A stretch of 64,000 nt of DNA from an uncultured Chitinophagaceae bacterium. GTDB taxonomy: Bacteria; Bacteroidota; Bacteroidia; Chitinophagales; Chitinophagaceae. The notes beneath the pieces are model-generated. The model did not search any database and had not been told where the DNA came from. It saw only the letters and a list, made by a program, of their open reading frames with translations. Position numbers and translations under genes: made by a program. Positions 8,730-16,918 of the stretch are shown piece after piece; within the stretch, counting starts at the first letter, position 1; every line of letters starts with the position of its first letter. The stretch is taken from positions 1 to 64,000 of the forward strand of contig CALGAP010000023.1 of the NCBI GenBank assembly GCA_937958995.1, given 5' to 3'.

Positions 8730-9386
8730 TTATTTTTCCGCAGTCTTTTTCACCACCTTCTGATAATACTTGCACGCTGGTTTCAATCCGCATATTTCAC
8801 ACCTGGGATTACGGGCGGTGCACACATAGCGGCCGTGCAATATCAGCCAGTGATGGGCCAGATGAACTAAATCGCGGGGGATGTACTGTACCAGCTGCTT
8901 TTCGGCGGCCAGCGGTGTTTTGGCGCCTACGGTCAGGCCGATGCGGGCTGAGACCCTGAACACGTGTGTGTCTACGGCCATATTGGGCTGCTGAGCTATC
9001 ACCGAGGTGATCACGTTGGCGGTCTTGCGGCCGACGCCCGGCAGCTGCATCAGCTCTTCCACGGTCAGCGGCACTTCGCCATTGAACCTTTCCACCAGCA
9101 TTTTGGCCATGCCGAGGAGGTGTTTGGTTTTATTGTTGGGGTAAGAAATGCTTTTAATCAGGGGGTATAGTTCTTCAAAACTGGCTTTGGCGAGGGAGGC
9201 GGGCCCGGGGTATTTTTCGAAGATGGCGGGGGTGGTCATGTTTACCCGCTTATCGGTACACTGGGCCGAAAGGATTACCGCTACCAGCAGCTGGTAAGGG
9301 TTATCATATATTAATTCCGTCTCCGCATTGGGAGCATGCTCTTTGAAATAGTCGATAACGAAGCGGAAGCGCTCTTTCCTGGTCAT
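8730..9386 (-). CDS. nth: Endonuclease III (DNA glycosylase/AP lyase)
   Basis: Base-excision repair enzyme that removes oxidised pyrimidines and cleaves the abasic site. The helix-hairpin-helix motif LPGVGRKTANV carries the catalytic Lys, VDTHVFRV supplies the catalytic Asp, and the C-terminal C-x6-C-x2-C-x5-C set binds the 4Fe-4S cluster. I place the start at the ATG at 9386 (MTRKERF, 218 residues, normal family length). An in-frame TTG start at 9440 would add 18 residues not expected in the family. All diagnostic residues are present, so it should be active. The upstream small gene on the same strand ends 50 bases before this start. Confidence 0.95.
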   Translation of the reverse strand: MTRKERFRFVIDYFKEHAPNAETELIYDNPYQLLVAVILSAQCTDKRVNMTTPAIFEKYPGPASLAKASFEELYPLIKSISYPNNKTKHLLGMAKMLVERFNGEVPLTVEELMQLPGVGRKTANVITSVIAQQPNMAVDTHVFRVSARIGLTVGAKTPLAAEKQLVQYIPRDLVHLAHHWLILHGRYVCTARNPRCEICGLKPACKYYQKVVKKTAEK

Positions 9387-9436
9387 TCCTGTTGGAAAAT
9401 GACGCGAAATTAACGGATGGGGACTAGAAAGCCCAA

Positions 9437-9706
9437 TCAAATTAATTTACTGAGAAGCAATACGTTAGAAGCTTCAACCGGTTGAGTTGCAGCCTCGCGC
9501 GCATAGTTGAGCACATTCAGGATTACTTCTGTCCTGGGAGATTCGAGAGCCTTATCCAGGGTTTGAGAAGAAGCTTTCAGCACTTCAAATTTCTCGCGGA
9601 GCGTCCAATCTTCCTGTAGCGCAGCCTCTATGGCTGCTGTCGTCTCAGGGGAGGTTTCGTTATACAAGTACCGTACAAGATCCTCTGGTGTAAAGAGAAC
9701 AGTCAT
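9437..9706 (-). CDS. Small conserved hypothetical, anti-sigma-N-like
   Basis: An 89-residue soluble protein beginning MTVLFTPEDLVRYLYNE. The pattern of a short leader, LVRYLYNETSPETTAAIEAAL and then a LREKFEVLK helix resembles the cytoplasmic helical bundle found at the N-terminus of anti-sigma factors, but there is no membrane segment and no zinc-binding Cys/His. I chose the ATG at 9706 rather than the TTG at 9748 because the extra 14 residues are poorly structured. Function is unknown; the anti-sigma likeness is only a resemblance. It lies directly upstream of nth on the same strand. Confidence 0.6.
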   Translation of the reverse strand: MTVLFTPEDLVRYLYNETSPETTAAIEAALQEDWTLREKFEVLKASSQTLDKALESPRTEVILNVLNYAREAATQPVEASNVLLLSKLI

Positions 9707-9888
9707 AGGCAAACCATTTATGTCCTTATAAAATTCCGAAAGAGTCAATTTCGGAGTCCGTCCAAATCTCTAACGATGATTGGTTTCTCTTATTGTGAAG
9801 GCTATTGGAATTTAAAGAAATTGAGCATTCCGGCGGGAAGCCAGGCCTAAAGTAATGAAAGAGTTGGAGAAATCAAATAGCATTGGGG

Positions 9889-10009
9889 GAATATTGAATT
9901 TGAATTTGAACAAGGAATTTGAGTGGGAATGGGGGAGTATAGCAGCTTTCTGAGACACAAGCCCTTTATTCTCATTCAAATTCCTTGTTCAAATTCAAAT
10001 TCAATATTC
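9889..10009. repeat. Long intergenic inverted repeat, copy A of a dispersed family
   Basis: Two perfect 34-base arms (9889-9922 and 9976-10009) separated by 53 bases. The arms consist of TTGAATTTGAA-type repeats around the core TGAACAAGGAA. The right arm ends 8 bases from the stop codon of the minus-strand FtsB-like gene, so its transcript would end in a very long hairpin. Related copies lie at 42542-42615 and 60492-60588, a relative at 25931-26020 and a decayed half copy at 43690-43727. No transposase or target duplication is visible. A terminator, mRNA-stabiliser or non-autonomous repeat are all possible. Confidence 0.9.
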
Positions 10010-10017
10010 TCCGGTGC

Positions 10018-10311
10018 TTACTTCACTATGTAGAGATCTTCGTTGTCTTTCTTCATGCGGTATTTTTCGCGGGCGTATTTTTCCAGCAAAGCGGGGTCGT
10101 TTTTGAGCTGGTCGAGTTCGCGCTGCGTGAGCTGGATTTGTTCGAGGTAGTAGTCGCGGCTCTGACGAAGCTGTTTAAGTTCCTGGCGGTGTTTGAAATG
10201 GGTGGTGATGATGTCGCGGTCGTCGAAAAAAACGAGCCATATACCAAACACCAAAAAGGTGAGGAGGTATTTGTTTTTGAGAAAGGAAGGAATGGAATTG
10301 AGAAAGGACAT
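10018..10311 (-). CDS. FtsB/DivIC-family septum formation initiator
   Basis: A 97-residue bitopic cell-division protein. One membrane helix at about residues 14-29 (KYLLTFLVFGIWLVFF) is followed by a coiled coil (HRQELKQLRQSRDYYLEQI) and the typical family tail ALLEKYAREKYRMKK. In known systems such proteins bridge FtsL and FtsQ in the divisome. The ATG at 10311 is chosen over an upstream TTG at 10338 because it gives the usual short cytoplasmic leader. The gene follows eno on the same strand, an arrangement also common in other bacteria. A long inverted repeat lies directly behind its stop. Confidence 0.9.
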   Translation of the reverse strand: MSFLNSIPSFLKNKYLLTFLVFGIWLVFFDDRDIITTHFKHRQELKQLRQSRDYYLEQIQLTQRELDQLKNDPALLEKYAREKYRMKKDNEDLYIVK

Positions 10312-10332
10312 TTTTGTTGTTGGTTGAATACG

Positions 10333-10419
10333 CAACAATCAACAATCAGTTGAAAACTTTCAAATTTGTTGGCTGGCGGCGAACAGATTTGAGAATTTTC
10401 AACTGATCAATGGTTGTTG
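10333..10419. repeat. Imperfect inverted repeat between eno and the ftsB-like gene
   Basis: Left arm at about 10333-10370 and right arm at about 10382-10419 pair with a few mismatches around the shared stretch ATCAGTTGAAAA / TTTTCAACTGAT. It fills most of the spacer between the eno stop (10430) and the start of the FtsB-like gene (10311). It is of different sequence from the TGAACAAGGAA family but similar in placement and size. It may terminate eno transcripts or set the relative levels of the two products. Confidence 0.7.
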
Positions 10420-10429
10420 TTTTATTTTT

Positions 10430-11719
10430 CTATTTCCCAAATTTAATCTTTCCTTTCGGATACACGGCGTTTTCACCCAGCATTTCTTCGATGCGGATAA
10501 GCTGGTTGTACTTGGCCATGCGGTCGGTGCGGCTGGCAGAACCGGTCTTGATCTGGCCGCAGTTTAATGCTACAGCGAGATCGGCGATGGTGGTGTCTTC
10601 TGTCTCACCGCTGCGGTGACTCATGATGGTATTGTAACCATTGCGCTGTGCCAGGCTTACGGCATCGATGGTTTCGGTTACGGTGCCTATCTGGTTTACC
10701 TTTACCAGCAATCCATTGGCCACGCCTTCATCAATACCTTTCTGCAGGCGTTTTACATTGGTCACAAACAAATCGTCGCCCACCAGCTGGCATTTGTCGC
10801 CGATAGCTTCGGTAAGCATTTTCCAGCCTTTCCAGTCATCTTCGGCAATGCCGTCTTCGATAGAAATGATGGGATATTTTTTCACCCAGCTTTCCCAGTA
10901 TTTCACTACCTGCTCGCTGCTCATTTCCTTACCGCTGCTCTTATGGAAAACGTATTTTTTCTTCTTAGGATCCCACAACTCGGTGTTGGCAGCATCCATA
11001 GCAATGCCTATCTGTGTGCCGGCTTTATATCCTGCAGCATTGATGGCTTCCAATACAGTCTCGATGGCTTCTTCATTGCTTTGGATGTTGGGGGCAAAGC
11101 CGCCTTCATCACCTACGTTGGTGCTGAAGCCTTTTTTCTTCAACACGCTCTTCAGTGCGTGGAAGATTTCAACGCCCCAGCGCAATCCTTCGCTGAAACT
11201 GGGTGCGCCGATGGGCATCACCATAAATTCCTGGAAGTCGATTTTGTTGTCGGCATGCGCGCCACCATTCAGGATGTTCATCATCGGGATGGGCAGGGTT
11301 ACTGCATTTACACCGCCGAGATAGCGATACAAAGGCAGATCGCGCTCCTGTGCAGCGGCTTTAGCCACGGCCATTGATACGGCCAGCGTGGCATTGGCGC
11401 CGAGCTTGCTTTTATTATCAGTGCCGTCTATGCGGATCAGCATATGGTCGATCTGCGCCTGCAGCGCCACTTCCATACCGATCAGCTGGTCGGCAATTAT
11501 TTCGTTTACATTGTTCACGGCTTTCAGCACGCCCTTGCCGAGGTATTTTTTCTTATCACCGTCGCGCAATTCAACGGCTTCGTGTGCGCCGGTGCTGGCG
11601 CCGCTGGGCACAGCGGCACGGCCCAATGCACCGCTCTCGGTAATTACGTCAACTTCTACTGTGGGATTACCACGGCTGTCAAGTATTTGTCTCGCATGAA
11701 TGTCTGCTATCAGGCTCAT
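10430..11719 (-). CDS. eno: Enolase
   Basis: Glycolytic enzyme converting 2-phosphoglycerate to phosphoenolpyruvate. The 429-residue length is normal. Visible hallmarks are the N-terminal ILDSRGNPTVEVD, the catalytic loop GASTGAHEAVELRDGD, the metal-binding acidic residues in MDAANTELWD, SIEDGIAEDDW and VGDDLFVTN, and the LLVKVNQIGTVTE signature followed by MSHRSGETEDT. No substitutions of catalytic residues are evident. It is followed on the same strand by an FtsB-like gene after a hairpin-rich spacer. Expected to be cytosolic and essential. Confidence 0.98.
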   Translation of the reverse strand: MSLIADIHARQILDSRGNPTVEVDVITESGALGRAAVPSGASTGAHEAVELRDGDKKKYLGKGVLKAVNNVNEIIADQLIGMEVALQAQIDHMLIRIDGTDNKSKLGANATLAVSMAVAKAAAQERDLPLYRYLGGVNAVTLPIPMMNILNGGAHADNKIDFQEFMVMPIGAPSFSEGLRWGVEIFHALKSVLKKKGFSTNVGDEGGFAPNIQSNEEAIETVLEAINAAGYKAGTQIGIAMDAANTELWDPKKKKYVFHKSSGKEMSSEQVVKYWESWVKKYPIISIEDGIAEDDWKGWKMLTEAIGDKCQLVGDDLFVTNVKRLQKGIDEGVANGLLVKVNQIGTVTETIDAVSLAQRNGYNTIMSHRSGETEDTTIADLAVALNCGQIKTGSASRTDRMAKYNQLIRIEEMLGENAVYPKGKIKFGK

Positions 11720-11752
11720 TGTATAACGAATGTTTAAGTGTTAGTCAAAAAA

Positions 11753-12160
11753 TTACTTGATTCTGCTCAGCAGGTTATCCACCACATTTATCCAGTCGTT
11801 GTAGTGTTCCGAATCCTGCCAAAGGTCTTTCAGTTCTGAGTTATCTGATTTGATGCGCGCAAGTGCCTTATCGCTTTCGCTGATGATATCGGCAGAGATA
11901 AGAGCATCCACATTTTTACCTGCCAGCCAGTCTTCAGCATTTTCGGGAAAATCTTCAGCCATATTGCCTTTGGCGGCGGCAATGAATTCGATGGCTGCCA
12001 ATGCTTCATTTGCCTCATCCGACTCCAGGTATTCGTCGCCCGGGCATTCGGCCGCCGTTTTTATAGCATGGATAATTTTCTCCATGCCTTGTTCTGTTAC
12101 TTCATACACGAAATCGTGTGCTGCATCATTGCCAAAATTTGAGTGATCCCAGGCTCCCAT
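11753..12160 (-). CDS. DUF4259 domain protein
   Basis: A 135-residue acidic soluble protein opening with MGAWDHSNFGNDAAHDF, the signature of the DUF4259 family. The rest is helical, with an AAIEFIAAAKG segment and a conserved NAEDWL motif. The role of the family is unknown; members are scattered among bacteria as single-domain proteins. It lies between gldA and eno on the same strand, 33 bases upstream of eno, but nothing links it to glycolysis. Confidence 0.85.
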   Translation of the reverse strand: MGAWDHSNFGNDAAHDFVYEVTEQGMEKIIHAIKTAAECPGDEYLESDEANEALAAIEFIAAAKGNMAEDFPENAEDWLAGKNVDALISADIISESDKALARIKSDNSELKDLWQDSEHYNDWINVVDNLLSRIK

Positions 12161-12183
12161 TGTGTTGTTTTAATGATTAAAGA

Positions 12184-13095
12184 TTATTGACGTGCGGTTA
12201 ATTCCCTGAAGACTTCTTCGAGGCTGGTGCCGCCGGCTTGCAAAGAAACAATATTCAGGTTTTGCCGCAAAGCAAGTTCCATTAATTGTCTTTGCGCCAG
12301 GGCCACATCGGTACAACCTAACTCCCATTCGTTAGTTCCGATCTTGTTGACCGTTTGTACGCTGCTGAGCCTTTGCAGCCATTCAGCTTCCAGGGGCTCC
12401 TGGAAGACCACTTTCAGCATATTGCTTTTCTGCGATTGCGTGCGCAGGTTGCTCAGTTTATCATTGGCAACCATCTTGCCGCGGTTGATGATGATGACGC
12501 GGTCGCAGATGGCTTCCACCTCCTGCAGTATGTGCGATGAAAATAATACCGTCTTTTTTTGTCCCAGCGACTTGATTACTTCGCGAATCTCGATAATCTG
12601 GTTGGGGTCGAGGCCGGTGGTGGGCTCATCAAGTATCAGTACCTCCGGATCATGAATCAATGCCGCCGCCAGCCCTACGCGCTGCTTATAGCCTTTCGAC
12701 AGCTGGCCGACGCGTTTCTTGCTTTCGATGGTCAGTCCTACCGTTTGAATTACCTCGTTGATCTTTTCTTTTTTGTTGGGCACCTTATGAATATCCGCCA
12801 CAAAATCGAGGTATTCGCGGATATACATGTCGTAGTACAGCGGGTTCTGCTCGGGCAGGTAACCGATTTTCGACTTGGCGGTTAGCGGTTCTTTCTTCAC
12901 ATCCACGCCGCTCACGTAGGCATCGCCCTCATCGGGTTGCAGGTAACCGGTGATGATTTTCATAGTAGTGCTCTTGCCCGCCCCGTTAGGACCGAGAAAG
13001 CCGACTATTTCTCCCTTATTTACCGTGAAACTGATCTGGTCAATTGCTTTTTGCTCGCCGAAAAGCTTGGTCAGATTTTTTACCTCGATGGACAT
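12184..13095 (-). CDS. gldA: Gliding-motility-type ABC transporter ATPase
   Basis: A 303-residue ABC ATPase with Walker A GPNGAGKST, Q-loop region GYLPEQNPLYYDMYIREYL, signature LSKGYKQR, Walker B VLILDEPTTGLDP and switch His in LFSSHILQEVEAICDR. The YLPEQNPLYYDM wording and the C-terminal extension are those of GldA, the ATPase of the GldAFG transporter required for gliding in some Bacteroidota. GldF and GldG are not in this window, so the assignment to gliding rests on likeness alone; a general ABC-2 exporter ATPase is the alternative. Confidence 0.88.
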   Translation of the reverse strand: MSIEVKNLTKLFGEQKAIDQISFTVNKGEIVGFLGPNGAGKSTTMKIITGYLQPDEGDAYVSGVDVKKEPLTAKSKIGYLPEQNPLYYDMYIREYLDFVADIHKVPNKKEKINEVIQTVGLTIESKKRVGQLSKGYKQRVGLAAALIHDPEVLILDEPTTGLDPNQIIEIREVIKSLGQKKTVLFSSHILQEVEAICDRVIIINRGKMVANDKLSNLRTQSQKSNMLKVVFQEPLEAEWLQRLSSVQTVNKIGTNEWELGCTDVALAQRQLMELALRQNLNIVSLQAGGTSLEEVFRELTARQ

Positions 13096-13160
13096 GGGTG
13101 CAAAAGTATTGTATTTTGATCAGGGAAGCGAAGACGGTTTGATTTACCAGGGATCACGGA

Positions 13161-14321
13161 TTACTCCTTCACCGCCACCGCGATTTTTGAATCGGCTGTG
13201 CCGTAGTATAAAAACCATTTGTTGTTGAACTGTGCCAATCCCTCTACAAAACATACATGATTTACCTGGCCGGTGGTTTCATAGGGTTTGTCGGGTTTCA
13301 TAAACCAGGTGTCCATACGCTGCAGCACTTTGGCAGGATCGTTTTTATCCATCAAGATCTGGGCAGCGGCATAGGTGCCTTCGGGCAATGAGCTGTCGCC
13401 GACTGAATGCGTGTTGCGACTGTTATAGATCAGCACAATGCCGCTGTCGGTAAGCATGGCGGGCGGACCGGGTTCCACGAGGTCGCTATCGAATTTTTTC
13501 GGCCGCGGTCCAAATACGATCTTTAATTCAGGCACTTCTTTGGCGTTGTGACGCAGTTCGATAGTTGGCTTTTCACCATTTTCGTACAACACCGGTGTCC
13601 AGTGTGCCAAATCATCGCTCGTGGCAACCCATATGTTCACATCGCCCCAATACATCCAGTACTTACCGTTGATCTTCGTAGCAATGATTTTTCCATTTTC
13701 ATATTTCGACACAATCGCGCCCGATTTTGACCACACGTCTCTGTACTTTCCCGAAAAGGCGGGACCATGTTTTGTCCATGAGCGCAGGTCTTTGGATGAT
13801 GCCACCATCAGGCGCGCCAGTTTACCGTCGTATGAGGTATAAGTCATGTAGTAGGTGCCATTCTCATCTTCGACTACGCGTGGGTCTTCGCAGCCTCCTT
13901 CCCATTCGTACATCTTCTGATCATCATTGTCGGGGAAAAATACCGGCTCGGAGTGGCGCGTGAAGTGAATGCCATCGCTGCTCTCGGCGAGGCCAATGCG
14001 CGAGGTGCCTGCATATTTTCCCACCGTGTCTTCGGCGCGGTACAGCATATATACTTTGTTGTCGCGCACTACCACAGCAGGGTTGAACACGTCTTTCTGT
14101 TCCCAGCTGATTTGTTTTTTCCAGATGGGGCAGGTGAACACGCCCGTGCCAGGGCCGAGAATGGGGTTTACAGAGTCAACTTTCACAAATGGCAGCAGTG
14201 CCCAGCCTGGCGAGTTGCTATCAGCTTGTGCAGGGGCGGTAGTTTCCTGGTCCCGGCAGCCTGTCAGCAACAAAAAATTAAGTGTAATTATTACCGGTAA
14301 AAATTGTCTTATGGTTTGCAT
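13161..14321 (-). CDS. GH130-family glycosidase/phosphorylase lipoprotein
   Basis: A 386-residue lipoprotein (lipobox LLLTGC, Cys22) with a five-bladed propeller of the GH130 type. Recognisable blades are VFNPAVVVRDNKVYMLYRAED, split here as FNPAVV and YRAED, then GGCEDPRVVEDENGTYYMTY, DLVEPGPPAMLTDSGIVLIY and FVEGLAQFNNKWFLYYGTADS. GH130 enzymes act on beta-mannosides, mostly as phosphorylases, with some hydrolases. Lipidation places it in the periplasm or at the surface, which fits a hydrolase better than a cytosolic phosphorylase. Substrate cannot be read from sequence. It is divergent from the carbonic-anhydrase module. Confidence 0.85.
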   Translation of the reverse strand: MQTIRQFLPVIITLNFLLLTGCRDQETTAPAQADSNSPGWALLPFVKVDSVNPILGPGTGVFTCPIWKKQISWEQKDVFNPAVVVRDNKVYMLYRAEDTVGKYAGTSRIGLAESSDGIHFTRHSEPVFFPDNDDQKMYEWEGGCEDPRVVEDENGTYYMTYTSYDGKLARLMVASSKDLRSWTKHGPAFSGKYRDVWSKSGAIVSKYENGKIIATKINGKYWMYWGDVNIWVATSDDLAHWTPVLYENGEKPTIELRHNAKEVPELKIVFGPRPKKFDSDLVEPGPPAMLTDSGIVLIYNSRNTHSVGDSSLPEGTYAAAQILMDKNDPAKVLQRMDTWFMKPDKPYETTGQVNHVCFVEGLAQFNNKWFLYYGTADSKIAVAVKE

Positions 14322-14386
14322 CCCAAAGATTTATGTCCTTAAAGATAATGGGCTGCCAGCAGATTGCGCAATTTTTCGGCGAACGG

Positions 14387-14418
14387 TTTGGCCGCTTACA
14401 ATGAGAAAGTTAATTTTA
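14387..14418 (+). promoter_or_regulatory. Candidate Bacteroidota promoter of the plus-strand carbon module
   Basis: TTTG at 14387-14390, a 20-base spacer, then TAATTTTA at 14411-14418. This is close to the Bacteroidota consensus of a -33 TTTG and a -7 TAnnTTTG, with the last base changed. It lies 11 bases before the ATG of the small HDHH protein gene, which would give a very short leader. Confidence 0.35.
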
Positions 14419-14428
14419 AAGGAAGCCT

Positions 14429-14812
14429 ATGCAAAGAAAGCCAAGCCATATGGCCCTTCGATCTGCATCGTCCATCTTCCTGATGGCAGTGCTGTTATGG
14501 CTCACCGTTAGTGCACCCTTTGTAATAGCTTTTCAAAAACAGGTAGACGAGCTCGACAGGCAGCTGGTGGTAAATACGATTAACACAAAGGCCTGTACTG
14601 ATGAAGATTCTTCCAACTGCAATCCTTTCGCCAATACTACCGAAGAAAAAACCGAATCGTCCAACTCCGTGAACTTCTCGGAGGAATATATGCACGATCA
14701 TCACGAACCCATCCACACCATGGATGATCTGCTGAAGCACGATAACTGCGGACATTCCGCTCTGTATATTGAATTCTACGGTGAACTGATCTCCCCGCCT
14801 CCCGAAGTGTGA
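14429..14812 (+). CDS. Small membrane-anchored HDHH-motif protein, module 1
   Basis: A 127-residue protein with one hydrophobic segment (about residues 13-34) that may be a signal anchor, a Thr/Asn/Glu-rich linker with Cys56 and Cys64, then the motif VNFSEEYMHDHH at 81-92 and an ISPPPEV C-terminus. A clear relative is encoded at 20610-20978 with the same motif (VSFNEEYIHDHH) and the same SPPP end. Both begin a carbonic anhydrase / SulP gene set. The clustered His and acidic residues suggest metal binding (zinc would fit the neighbours), but this is inference. I do not recognise a named family. An internal ATG at 14450 is an alternative start. Confidence 0.75.
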   Translation: MQRKPSHMALRSASSIFLMAVLLWLTVSAPFVIAFQKQVDELDRQLVVNTINTKACTDEDSSNCNPFANTTEEKTESSNSVNFSEEYMHDHHEPIHTMDDLLKHDNCGHSALYIEFYGELISPPPEV

Positions 14813-14878
14813 ACAATGATATGACCCATTACCGGTAACGCTTCTGTTATCATTGTTTCACCCACAATTCACCATTAT

Positions 14879-15550
14879 ATGAGAGCGCATTATTGGGAAT
14901 CGCGTCAGTCTATGACGCCCCAAAAGGCATTGGAGTTTCTACGCGAAGGCAATGAACGTTTTTTGAAAAATCTGCACCTGAACCGTAATAACCTGCAGTT
15001 GGTAAACGAGACTGCAGAAAAGCAATTTCCATTTGCCGCCATCTTAAGTTGCAGCGATTCGCGCGTATGCGCCGAGCTGATATTTGACCAGGGACTGGGA
15101 GATATTTTCAGTATAAGACTGGCAGGAAATATTGCCAGCGTGAATGCAATCGGCAGCATGGAATATGCTGTGAAGGAACTGGATTCAAAGCTGATCGTCG
15201 TGATGGGCCACAGCAATTGTGGTGCTGTTCGCGGAGCCTGCGACAATATCAGCATGGACAACCTGAACGCCCTTCTTGATCATATATACCCCGCGGTGGA
15301 AGCCGAGACAGAAACGAGGGAGAACCGCAATTCCAGTAACAAACAATTTGTGGCCAACGTCACGCGCCTCAACGTGCAGCACCATATACAGGTGACGCTC
15401 CAGAAGAGCACCATCATCCGCAATATGGTGAGCAGCGGCGCTATTGGCATTTGCGGCGCCATCTACGAAGTAGAAACCGGTAAAGTTGAATTTATCGAGT
15501 ATCACCCTCAAAAACTTATGAATCATGAATGGCATGCAGTTAAAGCGTGA
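14879..15550 (+). CDS. Beta-class carbonic anhydrase, module 1
   Basis: Zinc enzyme interconverting CO2 and bicarbonate, 223 residues. Zinc ligands are Cys58 (SCSDSR), His111 and Cys114 (GHSNCGAV), with Asp60/Arg62 as the conserved dyad. The sequence differs strongly from the second carbonic anhydrase at 18206-18841 (GHSNCGAVRGAC against GHYGCGGVKAA), so the two are not recent duplicates. It sits 66 bases after the HDHH protein gene and 28 bases before the SulP gene, an arrangement expected for a bicarbonate transport unit. No signal peptide is visible, so it is probably cytosolic. Confidence 0.95.
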   Translation: MRAHYWESRQSMTPQKALEFLREGNERFLKNLHLNRNNLQLVNETAEKQFPFAAILSCSDSRVCAELIFDQGLGDIFSIRLAGNIASVNAIGSMEYAVKELDSKLIVVMGHSNCGAVRGACDNISMDNLNALLDHIYPAVEAETETRENRNSSNKQFVANVTRLNVQHHIQVTLQKSTIIRNMVSSGAIGICGAIYEVETGKVEFIEYHPQKLMNHEWHAVKA

Positions 15551-15578
15551 TACGGTATTAAACCGCATCGTCTTTTTT

Positions 15579-16898
15579 ATGAATCCTCTCGACGGACGTT
15601 ACGAGGATTTACGCAAAGGCAATCTCAAACTCAATATCATCAAGGATCTTACCGCTGGTCTTATAGTGGCGATGGTGGCTATACCCCTGGCAATGGGTTT
15701 TGCCATGGCCAGCGGCCTGCGCCCTGAGCAGGGAATCCTGGGTGGCGCTGTGGCTGGTTTGATCGGCGCCTTATTCGGCGGTAGCAAATACCAGGTATAT
15801 GGACCTACCGCCGCATTTATACCTGTTATCGGAGGACTGATGGTCACTTACAACCACGGCTTCCTGGTACTGGTATCGATCATTGCGGGAGTGCTGCTGA
15901 TGATATTCGGCGTAGCAAGATTCGGTAAGGTGGTTGAACTGGTGCCGCATTCTATTGTAGTTGGGTTTACCATTGGTATTGCCGTGGTAATTGCTTTTTC
16001 ACAACTGGGAGAAATATTAGGATTTAAGGAAAAGCTCGGGTATGGATTGATGGGTCAAATTTCGAAGACGTTTGCATTTATAGACCAGCTGAATATTTAT
16101 GCGCTGTCTATTGCGCTGCTTACTTTCATTATATGCAAGTACCTCATCAAGATTTCCACTTTTATACCGGGGCCGCTGATCGCGCTTGGCTTTGGCTGGC
16201 TGATGGGCGCCACTTTGTGGAAGGATAAAGGATTAATTCTTATCAAAGACAAATACGGTTCCATACCCACCGATTTCTGGGCTGTGACGCCGCCCGTGAT
16301 GCCGGCATTCAATGCCACCGTGTTGTTCGACATCGTATATTATGTATGTGCGATTTTCATAGTGGCTGCCATCGAAAGCCTGCTTTGTTCGCGCATGGCC
16401 GACAGGGTGGCTAATAATAAGGGTTTGCCCTATAATCCTAACAAGGAGTTGTGGGGACAAGGCCTGGTGAATATCATAACGCCGTTGCTGAATGGCTTTC
16501 CGCATACGGGTGCGCTGGCGAGGACATCGGTAAACATTAAATGTGGCGCCTTATCGCCGTTGGCTGGCATCGCGAAATTTACTTTCAAACTGTTACTGGC
16601 AGCATTCCTGGCAACTTATCTCGAAATGGTCCCCATGGCCTGCATCGGCGGCATCTTATTGTATGTGGCCAATGGTATGGTGAAAAAAATTGAGATCAGA
16701 TCGATACTGGCTACGCGCAACAGGTTTCATATTTTCCTGATGATCTTTACTGCCGTGATGGTGCCGGTATTAGGATTTATGCCTGCGGTGCTTTCAGCAA
16801 TCGGAATCTATGTGCTGATGGTGATGACAAGGCTGGTGGAAAAACCGGGATTAAGGCCTGCCACCGGGGTGATGCCTTCGTCTCGTGAAGAAAAATAA
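15579..16898 (+). CDS. SulP-family anion (bicarbonate/sulfate) transporter without a STAS domain
   Basis: A 439-residue membrane protein of the SulP/SLC26 type: the N-terminal KDLTAGLIVAMVAIPLAMGFA motif (here KDLTAGLIVAMVAIPLA), YGPTAAFIPVIGGL, and the later NGFPHTGALARTSVNIKCGA substrate-site region. It stops right after the last membrane helix at SSREEK and lacks the cytoplasmic STAS domain, unlike the second SulP at 18866-20455. I chose the ATG at 15579 (MNPLDGRYEDL) because the upstream ATG at 15525 lies within the carbonic anhydrase gene. Placement between a carbonic anhydrase and an NhaD antiporter points to bicarbonate, possibly sodium-coupled as in BicA. Confidence 0.9.
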   Translation: MNPLDGRYEDLRKGNLKLNIIKDLTAGLIVAMVAIPLAMGFAMASGLRPEQGILGGAVAGLIGALFGGSKYQVYGPTAAFIPVIGGLMVTYNHGFLVLVSIIAGVLLMIFGVARFGKVVELVPHSIVVGFTIGIAVVIAFSQLGEILGFKEKLGYGLMGQISKTFAFIDQLNIYALSIALLTFIICKYLIKISTFIPGPLIALGFGWLMGATLWKDKGLILIKDKYGSIPTDFWAVTPPVMPAFNATVLFDIVYYVCAIFIVAAIESLLCSRMADRVANNKGLPYNPNKELWGQGLVNIITPLLNGFPHTGALARTSVNIKCGALSPLAGIAKFTFKLLLAAFLATYLEMVPMACIGGILLYVANGMVKKIEIRSILATRNRFHIFLMIFTAVMVPVLGFMPAVLSAIGIYVLMVMTRLVEKPGLRPATGVMPSSREEK

Positions 16899-16918
16899 GC
16901 TATCTTCGGCAGCTCATT

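Noticed and set aside
9889..10009. Inverted repeat as the end of an insertion sequence
   Set aside because: No transposase, no target duplication, and only 53 bases between the arms; it is a hairpin element, not a composite transposon end.
10616..11377. 253-codon plus-strand frame opposite enolase
   Set aside because: Lies wholly within eno; His/Phe-rich antisense shadow of a highly conserved gene.
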